Origin: Pseudomonas brenneri
Lineage (GTDB): Bacteria > Pseudomonadota > Gammaproteobacteria > Pseudomonadales > Pseudomonadaceae
Direction of reading: 5' to 3'
DNA length: 64,000 nucleotides
Assembly (NCBI RefSeq): GCF_007858285.1
Contig: NZ_VFIL01000009.1
Span: forward strand, 124,001 to 188,000
Made by a program: the position numbers and the translations under genes
In this document: positions 16,870-24,896 of the stretch, piece by piece
Numbering within the stretch: position 1 is the stretch's first letter
Layout: every line of letters begins with the position of its first letter
The notes under the pieces: generated by a model
Seen by the model: only the letters and a program-made list of their open reading frames with translations
Databases searched by the model: none
What the model was told of the DNA's origin: nothing

Positions 16870-17663
16870 TATTGAGTGACGTCAGCGTTGAAGTATTTCT
16901 CGGACAGCTTCTTCAAGGTGCCGTTGGCGCGCAGTTTGTCGAGAGCCTGGTTGACCGCTTCGAGCAGTTCAGGCTCGCCTTTGCGCAGCGCAATCCCGGC
17001 TTCCTGGCGCGAGAAGGCATCACCGGCAGCGGCGGTGTCCTTGGCTTTCTTGGCATATTCCAGGGCCGCCAGGCGGTCGATCAGAATCGCGTCGATACGG
17101 CCGATGCGCAGGTCCTGGAACTTGGTCGGGTCGTCGTTATAGGTCTTGATGATGGCTTTGGGTTGATTGTCCTTGAGCCATTGTTCGTAGTTGGTGCCCA
17201 GGCCTACCCCGACTTTCTTGCCGGCCAGGTCGTTGGCGGTCTTGATGGTGTCGACGTTTTTCGCCAGGGTCAGGGCCTGGATCCCGGAGACGGTGTAGGG
17301 CTTGGAGAAATCGTACTTTTTCTGGCGCTCTTCGGAGATCGTCACCTGGTTGACCACGGCGTCGAGGCGCTTGGATTCCAGTGCGGCGAGGATGCCGTCC
17401 CATGGGGTGGCTTGCAGCTTGACCTTGACGCCCAGCTCCTTGGCTAGGGCTTCGGACAACTCGACCTCAAAGCCGCTGAGTTTGCCGCTTTCATCAACGA
17501 AGCTGAACGGTGGGTAGGTGCCTTCCAGGCCGATCTTGATCTCGCCGGCCTTCTTGATCTTGTCCAGTTGCTCGCCGGCAACCGCCTGGCCCAGCAACCC
17601 GGCGCCAAGGGCCAGGCCCAACGTGCCAACCAGCAATGTGCGACGCAATACAGAAATAGTCAT
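16869..17663 (-). CDS. tcyJ: Cystine-binding periplasmic protein
   Basis: A 264-residue type-3 solute-binding protein with a signal peptide ending near GQAVAGEQLDKI. Family phrases GLEGTYPPFSFVDESGKLSGFEVEL and an Arg-containing ISEERQKKYDFSKPY are present; the former binds the amino-acid backbone in relatives. It resembles FliY/TcyJ and is the first gene of the transporter operon. The upstream A+T-rich stretch at 17760-17825 carries a motif shared with the sfnB operon. Confidence 0.88.
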   Translation of the reverse strand: MTISVLRRTLLVGTLGLALGAGLLGQAVAGEQLDKIKKAGEIKIGLEGTYPPFSFVDESGKLSGFEVELSEALAKELGVKVKLQATPWDGILAALESKRLDAVVNQVTISEERQKKYDFSKPYTVSGIQALTLAKNVDTIKTANDLAGKKVGVGLGTNYEQWLKDNQPKAIIKTYNDDPTKFQDLRIGRIDAILIDRLAALEYAKKAKDTAAAGDAFSRQEAGIALRKGEPELLEAVNQALDKLRANGTLKKLSEKYFNADVTQ

Positions 17664-17759
17664 GACAAGCCCCTGTGTTTTTTATGGTGTGCGAAGCAGG
17701 TGACGCAGTGGTCGTATCCTGCCCTAAAAACGCGGTGTGTGGGAGCGCGACTATAGGGC

Positions 17760-17825
17760 GGGTTTTAAAGTGTTAAAAATAATATAAATTCAGTTTTATA
17801 TTCTATTAAGGAATATGAATTCGAT
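17760..17825 (-). promoter_or_regulatory. A+T-rich control region of the cystine operon
   Basis: On the minus strand this begins near CATATTCCTTAATAG (17803-17817) and continues A+T-rich for about 50 bases towards tcyJ, whose ATG lies about 150 bases from the CATATTCCT motif. The same CATATTCCT begins the region upstream of the sfnB operon. CysB or a related LysR activator is the likely reader; not demonstrated. Confidence 0.4.
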
Positions 17826-17859
17826 GAAAATTCAATTGTGAGAGCGGACATGCCTCCCG

Positions 17860-18852
17860 TCAGAACAATGAGTCATAGGCAAACAACGCCGGCGCCCCGC
17901 CGGTGTGCAGGAAGATGATCGGGCCGTCCTCGAATGCCCCGCGCCCGATACCATCAAGCAACCCCGCCATCGCCTTGCCGGTGTACACCGGGTCGAGCAA
18001 CAGGCCTTCCTGGCTCGCCAGCAGCTTGATTGCCGCCAGGGTGCCAGCGTTGGGTTCGCCGTAGCGTGGGGCAAAGTATTCGTCCCACAGAATCACCTTG
18101 AACGCGTCGGGTACATCCACCCCCAGCAATTGCGCCGTCCGCTCGGCCAGGCCCTGCACTTTGGGCCGTTGCGCTTCGTCGGTGCGCGATACCGTGACGC
18201 CAATCACCGGCAAGTCCGGCAGCGCTTCACTCAACGCCAGTGCCAGGCCGCTGTGGGTGCCAGCGCTACCAGAGGCCAGGACCACCGCCGCGAACTGCAG
18301 GCCGCTGTCTTTGATCTGCCCGGCCAGTTCCAGGCCGGCGCGCACATAACCCAGGGCGCCCAGAGCGTTGGAACCGCCGATAGGCACCAGGTATGGCTTT
18401 TTGCCGTTGTTGCGCAGGCGTTCGGCCAGGGCGTCGAGTTGCTCGTCGGCGTTGTCCAGGTTTTCGACCTGTTCGACTTTGGCGTCGAACAGCTCTACCA
18501 ACAAGCGGTTGCCATTGCCCAGGTAGTTGGGGTCGTCGGTGCCCGTGGGGTTTTCCAGCAGGGCGACACACCCCAGGCCCAGCTTGGCCGCGAGGGCGGC
18601 GGTCTGGCGCACATGGTTGGACTGGATAGCACCGGCGGTGATCAGCGTGTCGGCGCCCTGGGCCAGGGCATCGGCGGCGAGGTATTCGAGCTTGCGCAGC
18701 TTGTTGCCGCCCATGGCCAGCGGCGTGGTGTCGTCACGCTTGATGTAGATATCACGGCCCAGCCAGGTCGACAGTCGTTCGAGTTTTTCCAGGGCGGTGG
18801 CGCCACCCAGCAGTTCCAGACGATTAAAACGGTCGAGCTGTTGTTTGATCAT
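17860..18852 (-). CDS. dcyD: D-cysteine desulfhydrase
   Basis: A 330-residue fold-type-II PLP enzyme. Lys51 in the phrase MGGNKLRKLEYL should bind PLP. Length and sequence match DcyD (ACC-deaminase-like), which splits D-cysteine to pyruvate, sulfide and ammonia. The frame is open 20 codons further, but ATG 18852 (MIKQQLDRF) is the homologous start. It lies next to the cystine importer on the same strand, 196 bases upstream of it, and is divergent from cysE. Its role would be use or detoxification of D-cysteine that enters with cystine. Confidence 0.88.
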   Translation of the reverse strand: MIKQQLDRFNRLELLGGATALEKLERLSTWLGRDIYIKRDDTTPLAMGGNKLRKLEYLAADALAQGADTLITAGAIQSNHVRQTAALAAKLGLGCVALLENPTGTDDPNYLGNGNRLLVELFDAKVEQVENLDNADEQLDALAERLRNNGKKPYLVPIGGSNALGALGYVRAGLELAGQIKDSGLQFAAVVLASGSAGTHSGLALALSEALPDLPVIGVTVSRTDEAQRPKVQGLAERTAQLLGVDVPDAFKVILWDEYFAPRYGEPNAGTLAAIKLLASQEGLLLDPVYTGKAMAGLLDGIGRGAFEDGPIIFLHTGGAPALFAYDSLF

Positions 18853-18926
18853 GGTTACGCACGAGTCATAGGAGATGGGAAGGACTATAGGCAGGGCTTT
18901 TTGCGCGGGCAACCTTCAGTTGCTTA

Positions 18927-18945
18927 TGCTAAATGGTTATTAGCA
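18927..18945. promoter_or_regulatory. Palindrome between dcyD and cysE
   Basis: TGCTAA and TTAGCA flank a seven-base spacer in the 167-base gap between the divergent genes. The spacing suits a dimeric regulator, for example of LysR or Lrp type. Binder unknown. Confidence 0.4.
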
Positions 18946-19019
18946 ATGCACCATTGGTTCTTAATGGCGACCCGGTGGCATATCGTAAAGTGATGGCCAT
19001 TACGTCAGGAGTGAATACC

Positions 19020-19946
19020 GTGAGCGAGCGTTCCAGTCATTGGCAATTACAGACCATCGTCAGCCAGTTGCGAGGCGCCCGGGATCAGTGGCGTACCCGC
19101 AACGGGCGGGTCAGCGGCGAGCAGGGTGGTCGTGAATTACCTTCCCGTGAGGCGGTGGCGCAGATTCTTGAAGCGTTGTGTGGCGCACTGTTCCCCATGC
19201 GCCTGGGGCCGGTGGATTTGCGCGAAGAAAGTGAGGACTTCTATGTCGGCCATACCCTCGACGTGGCCTTGAATGCCTTGCTCACCCAGGCCCGCCTGGA
19301 GTTGCGTTATGCCGCACGCCAGGGTGGCGAAGCCGACAATCAGGTCGATGCGCTGGCCATCCGCTTGATCCAGGACTTTGCCCTGGCCTTGCCGGCACTG
19401 CGCAGCCTGTTGGATACCGATGTGCTGGCGGCCTATCACGGCGACCCGGCCGCACGCAGTGTGGATGAGGTATTGCTGTGCTATCCGGGGATCCTGGCGG
19501 TGATCCACCATCGCCTGGCCCACCATTTGTATCGTGCCGGGTTGCCGCTGTTGGCACGGATCAGCGCGGAAATCGCGCATTCGGCCACCGGCATCGACAT
19601 TCACCCAGGCGCGCAGATCGGCCCGAGTTTCTTTATCGACCACGGTACGGGCGTGGTGATTGGCGAGACGGCGATCATTGGCGAGCGAGTACGCATTTAC
19701 CAGGCGGTGACCCTGGGCGCCAAGCGTTTCCCGGCAGACGAAGATGGGCAGTTGCAGAAGGGCCACCCGCGCCACCCGATTGTCGAGGACGATGTGGTGA
19801 TCTATGCCGGGGCGACGATCCTGGGGCGGATCACCATCGGCAAGGGCTCGACCATTGGCGGCAATGTGTGGCTGACCCGCAGCGTGCCGGCGGGGGCGAA
19901 TATCACGCAGGCGAATTTGCAGCATGATGACGGTACGCAGAAGTAG
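19020..19946 (+). CDS. cysE: Serine O-acetyltransferase (EpsC type)
   Basis: About 308 residues from GTG 19020, chosen because an AGGAG site sits eight bases upstream and the sequence MSERSSHWQLQ is the usual family N-terminus; the open frame starts earlier at 18933 without a site. It transfers acetyl from acetyl-CoA to L-serine, giving O-acetylserine for cysteine synthesis. The C-terminal half is a left-handed beta-helix of hexapeptide repeats, with the active-site phrase DIHPGAQIGPSFFIDHGTGVVIGETAIIG. It is the longer EpsC form rather than E. coli-type CysE. Divergent from dcyD, so synthesis and breakdown of cysteine flank one control region. Confidence 0.92.
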   Translation: MSERSSHWQLQTIVSQLRGARDQWRTRNGRVSGEQGGRELPSREAVAQILEALCGALFPMRLGPVDLREESEDFYVGHTLDVALNALLTQARLELRYAARQGGEADNQVDALAIRLIQDFALALPALRSLLDTDVLAAYHGDPAARSVDEVLLCYPGILAVIHHRLAHHLYRAGLPLLARISAEIAHSATGIDIHPGAQIGPSFFIDHGTGVVIGETAIIGERVRIYQAVTLGAKRFPADEDGQLQKGHPRHPIVEDDVVIYAGATILGRITIGKGSTIGGNVWLTRSVPAGANITQANLQHDDGTQK

Positions 19947-19981
19947 TGTTGCGAACACATCATTCAGGACAATGAAGACCC

Positions 19982-20015
19982 AAATGTGGGAGCGAGCAAG
20001 CCCGCTCCCACATTT
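19982..20015. terminator. REP hairpin after cysE
   Basis: Arms AAATGTGGGAGCG and CGCTCCCACATTT close on a short loop. It is a single REP-derived hairpin 36 bases after the cysE stop and probably ends or stabilises that transcript. Confidence 0.55.
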
Positions 20016-20091
20016 GCCTGTATTCCAAATTCAATCAGTAAATGCTGAACGTTTTGCCTTTCCCACCCGTCATACCCTTCCTTGAGCTAGT

Positions 20092-20106
20092 GTAGGAATT
20101 ACCTAC
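20092..20106. promoter_or_regulatory. GTAGG-N5-CCTAC palindrome upstream of betT
   Basis: Five-base arms with an AATTA centre, about 170 bases before the betT ATG and 39 bases before the larger palindrome. It may be an activator site for a NarL/LuxR-type or other regulator; the binder is unknown. Confidence 0.35.
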
Positions 20107-20144
20107 CACTCAGCCCTGCGATTAGTCCCAGACCACCTATCCAT

Positions 20145-20174
20145 GTTTAACTTGAACGTTCGTTCAAGTTAAAC
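20145..20174. promoter_or_regulatory. Perfect 30-bp palindrome, BetI-like operator
   Basis: Arms GTTTAACTTGAACG and CGTTCAAGTTAAAC are perfect over 14 bases with TT in the centre. The core TTGAACG/CGTTCAA resembles the sites of the TetR-family choline sensor BetI. It lies 91 bases before the ATG of a choline-type transporter, a good position for a repressor site. No betI gene is in the window, so a regulator would act in trans. Confidence 0.7.
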
Positions 20175-20265
20175 CGGTGGTTCGCTGCCCGCTCACAACA
20201 GGAGGCTTACCTTTGCTGAGTCCGTTTTTTACAGCCACATCCGACCCCATCGAGGTGCACCGTTC

Positions 20266-22269
20266 ATGAGTGCATCCTCTACCCCTTCAAGCGGCCTGGT
20301 GCGCATGAATGCGCCGGTTTTTTACTTCGCCGCGAGTTTCATCCTGCTATTTGGCCTCACCGTCATCGCGATCCCCGAACAGGCCGGTGCCTGGTTGCTG
20401 GCCGCGCAAAACTGGGCGGCCAATACGGTTGGCTGGTACTACATGCTGGCGATGACCCTGTATCTGGTCTTCGTGGTGGTCACCGCGCTGTCTGGCTACG
20501 GCAAGATCAAACTCGGTGCCGACCACGACGAGCCCGAATTCAGTTACCTGTCCTGGGCCGGCATGCTGTTCGCCGCCGGGATCAGCATCACGCTGTTTTT
20601 CTTCTGCGTCTCGGAGCCGTTGACCCACCTGGTGCAACCGCCTCAGGGTGAAGCCTTGAATGCCGATGCGGCGCGCCAGGCCATGCAGGTGCTGTTCCTG
20701 CATTGGGGGCTGCATGGCTGGGGCGTGTTTGCGTTTGTCGGCATGGCCCTGGCGTATTTCGCCTATCGACATAACTTGCCGCTGGCCCTGCGCTCGGCGC
20801 TGTACCCGCTGATCGGCAAGCGCATCAACGGCCCCATCGGCTATGCGGTGGACGGCTTTGGCATTATCGCCACGGTGTTCGGCCTGGGCGCTGACATGGG
20901 CTTTGGGGTGTTGCACCTCAATTCTGGCCTGGACTACCTGTTCGGCATCGCCCACACCCAATGGATCCAGGTCGGCCTGATCACCCTGATGATGGGCGCG
21001 GCGATCCTGGTGGCCATCGCCGGGGTCGACAAGGGCGTGCGGGTCATGTCCGATATCAACATGTTGCTGGCCTGTGCGTTGTTGCTGTTTGTGCTGTTCG
21101 CAGGCCCCACCCAGCATTTGCTCAACACCTTGATCCAGAACCTGGGCGACTACCTCGGCGCGTTGCCAACCAAGAGTTTTGACGTCTACGCCTACAACGA
21201 ACCCAGCGACTGGCTTGGCGGTTGGACCGTGTTCTACTGGGCCTGGTGGATTGCATGGTCGCCGTTCGTGGGTCTGTTTATCGCACGCATTTCCCGTGGC
21301 CGGACCATCCGTGAGTTCGTCTTTGGCGTGCTGCTGATCCCGCTGGGCTTCACCCTGGCCTGGATGTCGATCTTCGGCAACAGCGCCATTGACCAGGTAC
21401 TCAACCATGGGATGGCTGCGCTGGGTCAGTCGGCCATCGACAATCCATCGATGAGCCTCTACCTGCTGCTGGAAACCTATCCCTGGAGCAAGACCGTGAT
21501 TGCGGTCACGGTGTTTATTAGCTTCGTATTCTTCGTCACCTCGGCCGACTCCGGCACCGTGGTGCTGTCGACCCTGTCGTCCAAGGGCGGCAACGCCGAT
21601 GAAGACGGGCCGAAGTGGCTACGGGTGTTCTGGGGCGCGATGACGGCGCTGGTGACCAGCGCCTTGCTGTTCGCCGGCAGCATCGATTCGCTCAAGTCAG
21701 CGGTGGTGCTGACCTCGCTGCCGTTCTCGTTGATCCTGCTGTTGATGATGTTGGGGCTGCACAAGGCGTTCTACCTCGAATCGCAGAAGCAGATTGCGCG
21801 GATGCATTCCCTGACACCCGTCTCGGCGGCTTCACGCAGAGGCCGTGGCGGCTGGCGCCAGCGCTTGAGCCAGGCAGTGCATTTCCCCTCGCGCGATGAG
21901 GTGTACCGCTTCCTTGAAACCACGGTGCGCCCGGCGATTGAAGAAGTGACTGCGGTGTTTGTCGAGAAGGGCCTGAACGTCGTCACCCAGCCTGACCCGG
22001 CCAACGACAGCGTCAGCCTGGAGATCGGCCACGGTGAAGAGCGTCCGTTTATCTACCAGGTGCAAATGCGCGGGTACTTCACGCCGTCCTTTGCCCTCGG
22101 TGGGCTGGGCTCCAAGGCCATCAACAACCGTCGCTATTACCGGGCGGAAGTGCACTTGAGCGAGGGCAGCCAGGACTATGACCTGGTGGGCTACACCAAG
22201 GAGCAGATCATCAACGACATCCTTGACCAGTACGAACGGCACTTGCAGTTCCTGCATCTGGTTCGCTGA
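20266..22269 (+). CDS. betT: BCCT-family choline/betaine-type transporter
   Basis: A 667-residue secondary transporter with 12 predicted helices in the first 510 residues and a cytoplasmic tail of about 150 residues, as in BetT-type choline transporters whose tail senses osmotic state. The family signature is visible as WAWWIAWSPFVGLFIARISRGRTIREF, and a glycine-rich stretch GADMGFGVLHLNSGLDY marks TM5. It would import choline for glycine betaine synthesis or catabolism. Neighbouring tau genes are convergent; from memory a betT gene also lies near tau genes in P. aeruginosa, so this is probably the same orthologue (BetT3 type). A taurine-like substrate cannot be excluded. Confidence 0.87.
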   Translation: MSASSTPSSGLVRMNAPVFYFAASFILLFGLTVIAIPEQAGAWLLAAQNWAANTVGWYYMLAMTLYLVFVVVTALSGYGKIKLGADHDEPEFSYLSWAGMLFAAGISITLFFFCVSEPLTHLVQPPQGEALNADAARQAMQVLFLHWGLHGWGVFAFVGMALAYFAYRHNLPLALRSALYPLIGKRINGPIGYAVDGFGIIATVFGLGADMGFGVLHLNSGLDYLFGIAHTQWIQVGLITLMMGAAILVAIAGVDKGVRVMSDINMLLACALLLFVLFAGPTQHLLNTLIQNLGDYLGALPTKSFDVYAYNEPSDWLGGWTVFYWAWWIAWSPFVGLFIARISRGRTIREFVFGVLLIPLGFTLAWMSIFGNSAIDQVLNHGMAALGQSAIDNPSMSLYLLLETYPWSKTVIAVTVFISFVFFVTSADSGTVVLSTLSSKGGNADEDGPKWLRVFWGAMTALVTSALLFAGSIDSLKSAVVLTSLPFSLILLLMMLGLHKAFYLESQKQIARMHSLTPVSAASRRGRGGWRQRLSQAVHFPSRDEVYRFLETTVRPAIEEVTAVFVEKGLNVVTQPDPANDSVSLEIGHGEERPFIYQVQMRGYFTPSFALGGLGSKAINNRRYYRAEVHLSEGSQDYDLVGYTKEQIINDILDQYERHLQFLHLVR

Positions 22270-22275
22270 ACAAAC

Positions 22276-22375
22276 TGTAGGAGCGAGCTTGCTCGCGAAG
22301 ATCGTCAACGATAACGCGGGGCATCTGATGCCCCGCAGCGTCCTTGGGTTTTTCGCGAGCAAGCTCGCTCCTACA
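22276..22375. repeat. REPIN (REP doublet, 100-bp class)
   Basis: Exactly 100 bases between TGTAGGAGCGAGC and GCTCGCTCCTACA. The inner motif GTCAACGATAACGCGG follows the left arm, giving the forward orientation. It lies between the convergent betT and tauD genes and starts seven bases after the betT stop. Confidence 0.93.
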
Positions 22376-22383
22376 AGGGTTTG

Positions 22384-23220
22384 TTAGAAGGGCACGTCGC
22401 CGAGGATTGTCGCCCGATGCATCACCCGCCGCTGTGGCCGGTAGTCATCCACCGCGTAGTGCTGGGTCACGCGGTTGTCCCAGAAGGCTACGTCGTTGGC
22501 CTGCCAGCGCCAGCGAATGGAGAATTCCGGGCGGGTGGCGTGGGCGAACAGCAGTTTGAGAATGGCCTCGCTTTCGGCCGGTTCCAGTTCATTGATCTTG
22601 CTGGTGAAGCCGTCGCTGACAAACAGCGATTTGCGCCCGCTGACCGGGTGGGTGCGGATCACCGGGTGTGACAGTGGCGGGTTTTTTCTACGTGCTTCTT
22701 CCCAACGGGCCAGGTCTTCAGCGCTGTTGCCGTAACGCTCCAGCGGGAAGGAACGAGTGAAGTCGTGGGTCGCCGTCAGGCCGGTCAAAAAGCCCTTCAT
22801 CGGTTCCGACAACGCCTCAAAGGCCGCGATGCCGCTGGCCCACAAGGTGTCACCGCCAAAGCTCGGCAGCAGCTTGGCGCTGAGCACGGCGCCCAGGGCC
22901 GGAGTGGGCAGGAAGGTCACGTCGGTATGCCAGATGGCGTTGTCGCGCACGTCGGTGACGGCGGTGTCGAGGATCAGCACTTCGGGTTGTTCCGGCACGT
23001 TGGGGTAGATCGGGTGAATGTGCAGGTCACCGAAGTTTGCCGCGAAGCGCGCCTGTTGCTGCGGGGTGATCGGCTGGTCGCGAAAGAACAGCACCGAATG
23101 CTGGAGCAGCGCCTGCTCGATGGCGTCGCGCTGCTCGACGTTCAGTGGTTGGGAAATATCGACGCCACTGATCTGGGCGCCCAGGGCGGTGCTTAAAGGG
23201 GTAACGGTCAGGCGGCTCAT
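22384..23220 (-). CDS. tauD: Taurine dioxygenase
   Basis: A 278-residue Fe(II)/2-oxoglutarate dioxygenase. The iron ligands are His98 and Asp100 in WHTDVTF and His268 in MHRATI; the 2-oxoglutarate arginine is in the C-terminal RRVMHR region. It hydroxylates taurine, releasing sulfite and aminoacetaldehyde. The open frame runs on to 23694 but the start is ATG 23220 (MSRLTVTPL). It is the last gene of tauABCD, 56 bases after tauC. Expression is expected under sulfate limitation. Confidence 0.93.
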   Translation of the reverse strand: MSRLTVTPLSTALGAQISGVDISQPLNVEQRDAIEQALLQHSVLFFRDQPITPQQQARFAANFGDLHIHPIYPNVPEQPEVLILDTAVTDVRDNAIWHTDVTFLPTPALGAVLSAKLLPSFGGDTLWASGIAAFEALSEPMKGFLTGLTATHDFTRSFPLERYGNSAEDLARWEEARRKNPPLSHPVIRTHPVSGRKSLFVSDGFTSKINELEPAESEAILKLLFAHATRPEFSIRWRWQANDVAFWDNRVTQHYAVDDYRPQRRVMHRATILGDVPF

Positions 23221-23276
23221 GCTGTTCTCGCAAATGTCGGGCGCCGAGATGCCGGCGTAGTCAGTGCTGTTGTTAT

Positions 23277-24104
23277 TCAGTGGGCCTGGCCATGCCATGG
23301 CACCAGTTTGCGTTGCAGGGCACGCAGGCCCATTTCCATGGCGAAGGCAATCAGGGCGATGACCAGGATCCCCAGCACCACCACATCGGTGACCAAAAAC
23401 TGCGCCGCTGACTGCACCATGAACCCCAGGCCGCTGGTGGCGGCGATCAGTTCGGCGGCGACCAGGGTCGACCAGCCCACACCCAGGCCGATCCGCACGC
23501 CGGTGAGGATATCGGGCAGGGCGCTGGGCAGGATCACATGGCGGATCAACTGCGCCCGTGTTGCGCCCAGGGACTGCGCTGCGCGCAATTTGGCCGGGTC
23601 GACGGTACGTACGCCAGTGGCGGTAGCGATGGCAATCGGGGCGAAGATCGCCAGGTAGATCAGCAGCACTTTGGACAGTTCGCCAATGCCGCACCAGATC
23701 ACGATCAGCGGCAGGTAGGCCAGCGGTGGAATCGGGCGGTAGAACTCGATCAGCGGGTCGAGAATGCCACGGGCGATACGGTTGGCGCCGATAGCAATGC
23801 CGACCGGCACGGCGGTCAGTACCGCAAAACCCAGGCCCAGGCCGATGCGCCCGAGGCTGGCACCCAGGTGCTGCCAGAGGGTGGAGTCCATGTAACCACT
23901 GGTTGCCAGCAGCCAGCCTTTTTGCAATACGGCCGACGGTGGTGGCAGGAACAGCGGCTCAATCAGCCCGCTGGCAGTCACGGCCCACCAGAGCGCCAGC
24001 AGGGCAACCAGGGTCAGCACGCTTATCCAGCGCGTGCTCAGGCTGCGGCGTAGCGGCAGGGCGGTTGGGGTGACGGCAGTGGCCGGGATTTCATAACTGC
24101 TCAT
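23277..24104 (-). CDS. tauC: Taurine ABC transporter permease
   Basis: A 275-residue inner-membrane permease of the SsuC/TauC type with about six helices and the EAA loop (RAAQSLGATRAQLIRHVILPSALPD). The start is ATG 24104 (MSSYEIPATAV), which overlaps the tauB stop by four bases; the longer open frame is not used. It forms the taurine channel driven by TauB. Confidence 0.92.
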   Translation of the reverse strand: MSSYEIPATAVTPTALPLRRSLSTRWISVLTLVALLALWWAVTASGLIEPLFLPPPSAVLQKGWLLATSGYMDSTLWQHLGASLGRIGLGLGFAVLTAVPVGIAIGANRIARGILDPLIEFYRPIPPLAYLPLIVIWCGIGELSKVLLIYLAIFAPIAIATATGVRTVDPAKLRAAQSLGATRAQLIRHVILPSALPDILTGVRIGLGVGWSTLVAAELIAATSGLGFMVQSAAQFLVTDVVVLGILVIALIAFAMEMGLRALQRKLVPWHGQAH

Positions 24105-24880
24105 GCGTACACCTGCCGTTGTGAGAACACTTTGCCCAGCACGTGCTCGCGGGTTTCGATAAACCGTGGGTCGGACTTGATCGCGCGTGCCGACTCGCCA
24201 GCGGCGTAACGCTGACCGAAGTCGAGGCTCAGGCGCTCGACGATTTGCCCGGGGTTGGGGGCCAGCAGAATCAGGTCGGTGGCGAGAAATACCGCTTCTT
24301 CGATGTCGTGAGTGATCAGGAACACCGGCTTGGCCGTACGCCGCCACACTTGCAGCAGCAGCTCTTGCATCTGTTCACGGGTGAAGGCATCGAGGGCGCC
24401 GAAGGGTTCGTCCATCAGCAATACCCGTGGGTCGGCGGCGAGTGCGCGGGCCAGGCCCACGCGTTGTTTCTGGCCCCCGGACAGTTGCCAGATGCGCCGG
24501 CTATCAAAGCCCGCCAGGTCCACCAGCGCGAGCATTTCACGGGCGCGGGCTTGTCGCTGGGCCTTGGGCACGCCGGCCAGTTCCAGGCCGAAGCCGACAT
24601 TGGCCAGCACATCCTGCCAGGGCAGCAAGGCATCGTCCTGGAACACTACGCCACGCTCGGCACTCGGGCCTTTGACGGGTACACCGTCGAGGGTGATGCG
24701 CCCGGCGCTGGGCTCGACGAAGCCGGCAATCAGGTTCAACAGCGAAGTCTTGCCACTGCCGGAAGGGCCGAGGGCCACCAGCAATTGCTGGGGCCCAAGC
24801 GTCAGGGAAATATCCGCCAGCACGGGCGTGGTCGCGCCTGGGTACTGTGCGCTGATGCGCTCCAGCTGTAGCAAGGCCAT
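24101..24880 (-). CDS. tauB: Taurine ABC transporter ATP-binding protein
   Basis: A 259-residue ABC ATPase. Walker A is GPSGSGKTS at 38-46, the signature is LSGGQKQRV, and Walker B is VLLMDEPFGALD, typical of nitrate/sulfonate/taurine importers. It starts 16 bases after tauA and overlaps tauC by four bases. Confidence 0.93.
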   Translation of the reverse strand: MALLQLERISAQYPGATTPVLADISLTLGPQQLLVALGPSGSGKTSLLNLIAGFVEPSAGRITLDGVPVKGPSAERGVVFQDDALLPWQDVLANVGFGLELAGVPKAQRQARAREMLALVDLAGFDSRRIWQLSGGQKQRVGLARALAADPRVLLMDEPFGALDAFTREQMQELLLQVWRRTAKPVFLITHDIEEAVFLATDLILLAPNPGQIVERLSLDFGQRYAAGESARAIKSDPRFIETREHVLGKVFSQRQVYA

Positions 24881-24896
24881 CGCGGTGAACTCCTGA

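Larger units (their letters stand above)
19947..20265. other. Gene-free stretch between cysE and betT
   Basis: These 319 bases hold a terminator-like REP hairpin at 19982-20015, a GTAGG/CCTAC palindrome at 20092-20106 and a perfect 30-bp palindrome at 20145-20174. The leader of betT occupies the rest. No coding sequence is evident. Confidence 0.7.

Noticed and set aside
22384..23694. A 436-residue reading of tauD and a 356-residue reading of tauC
   Set aside because: The N-terminal extensions read through the neighbouring gene or gap in another frame; family starts at 23220 and 24104 fit better.
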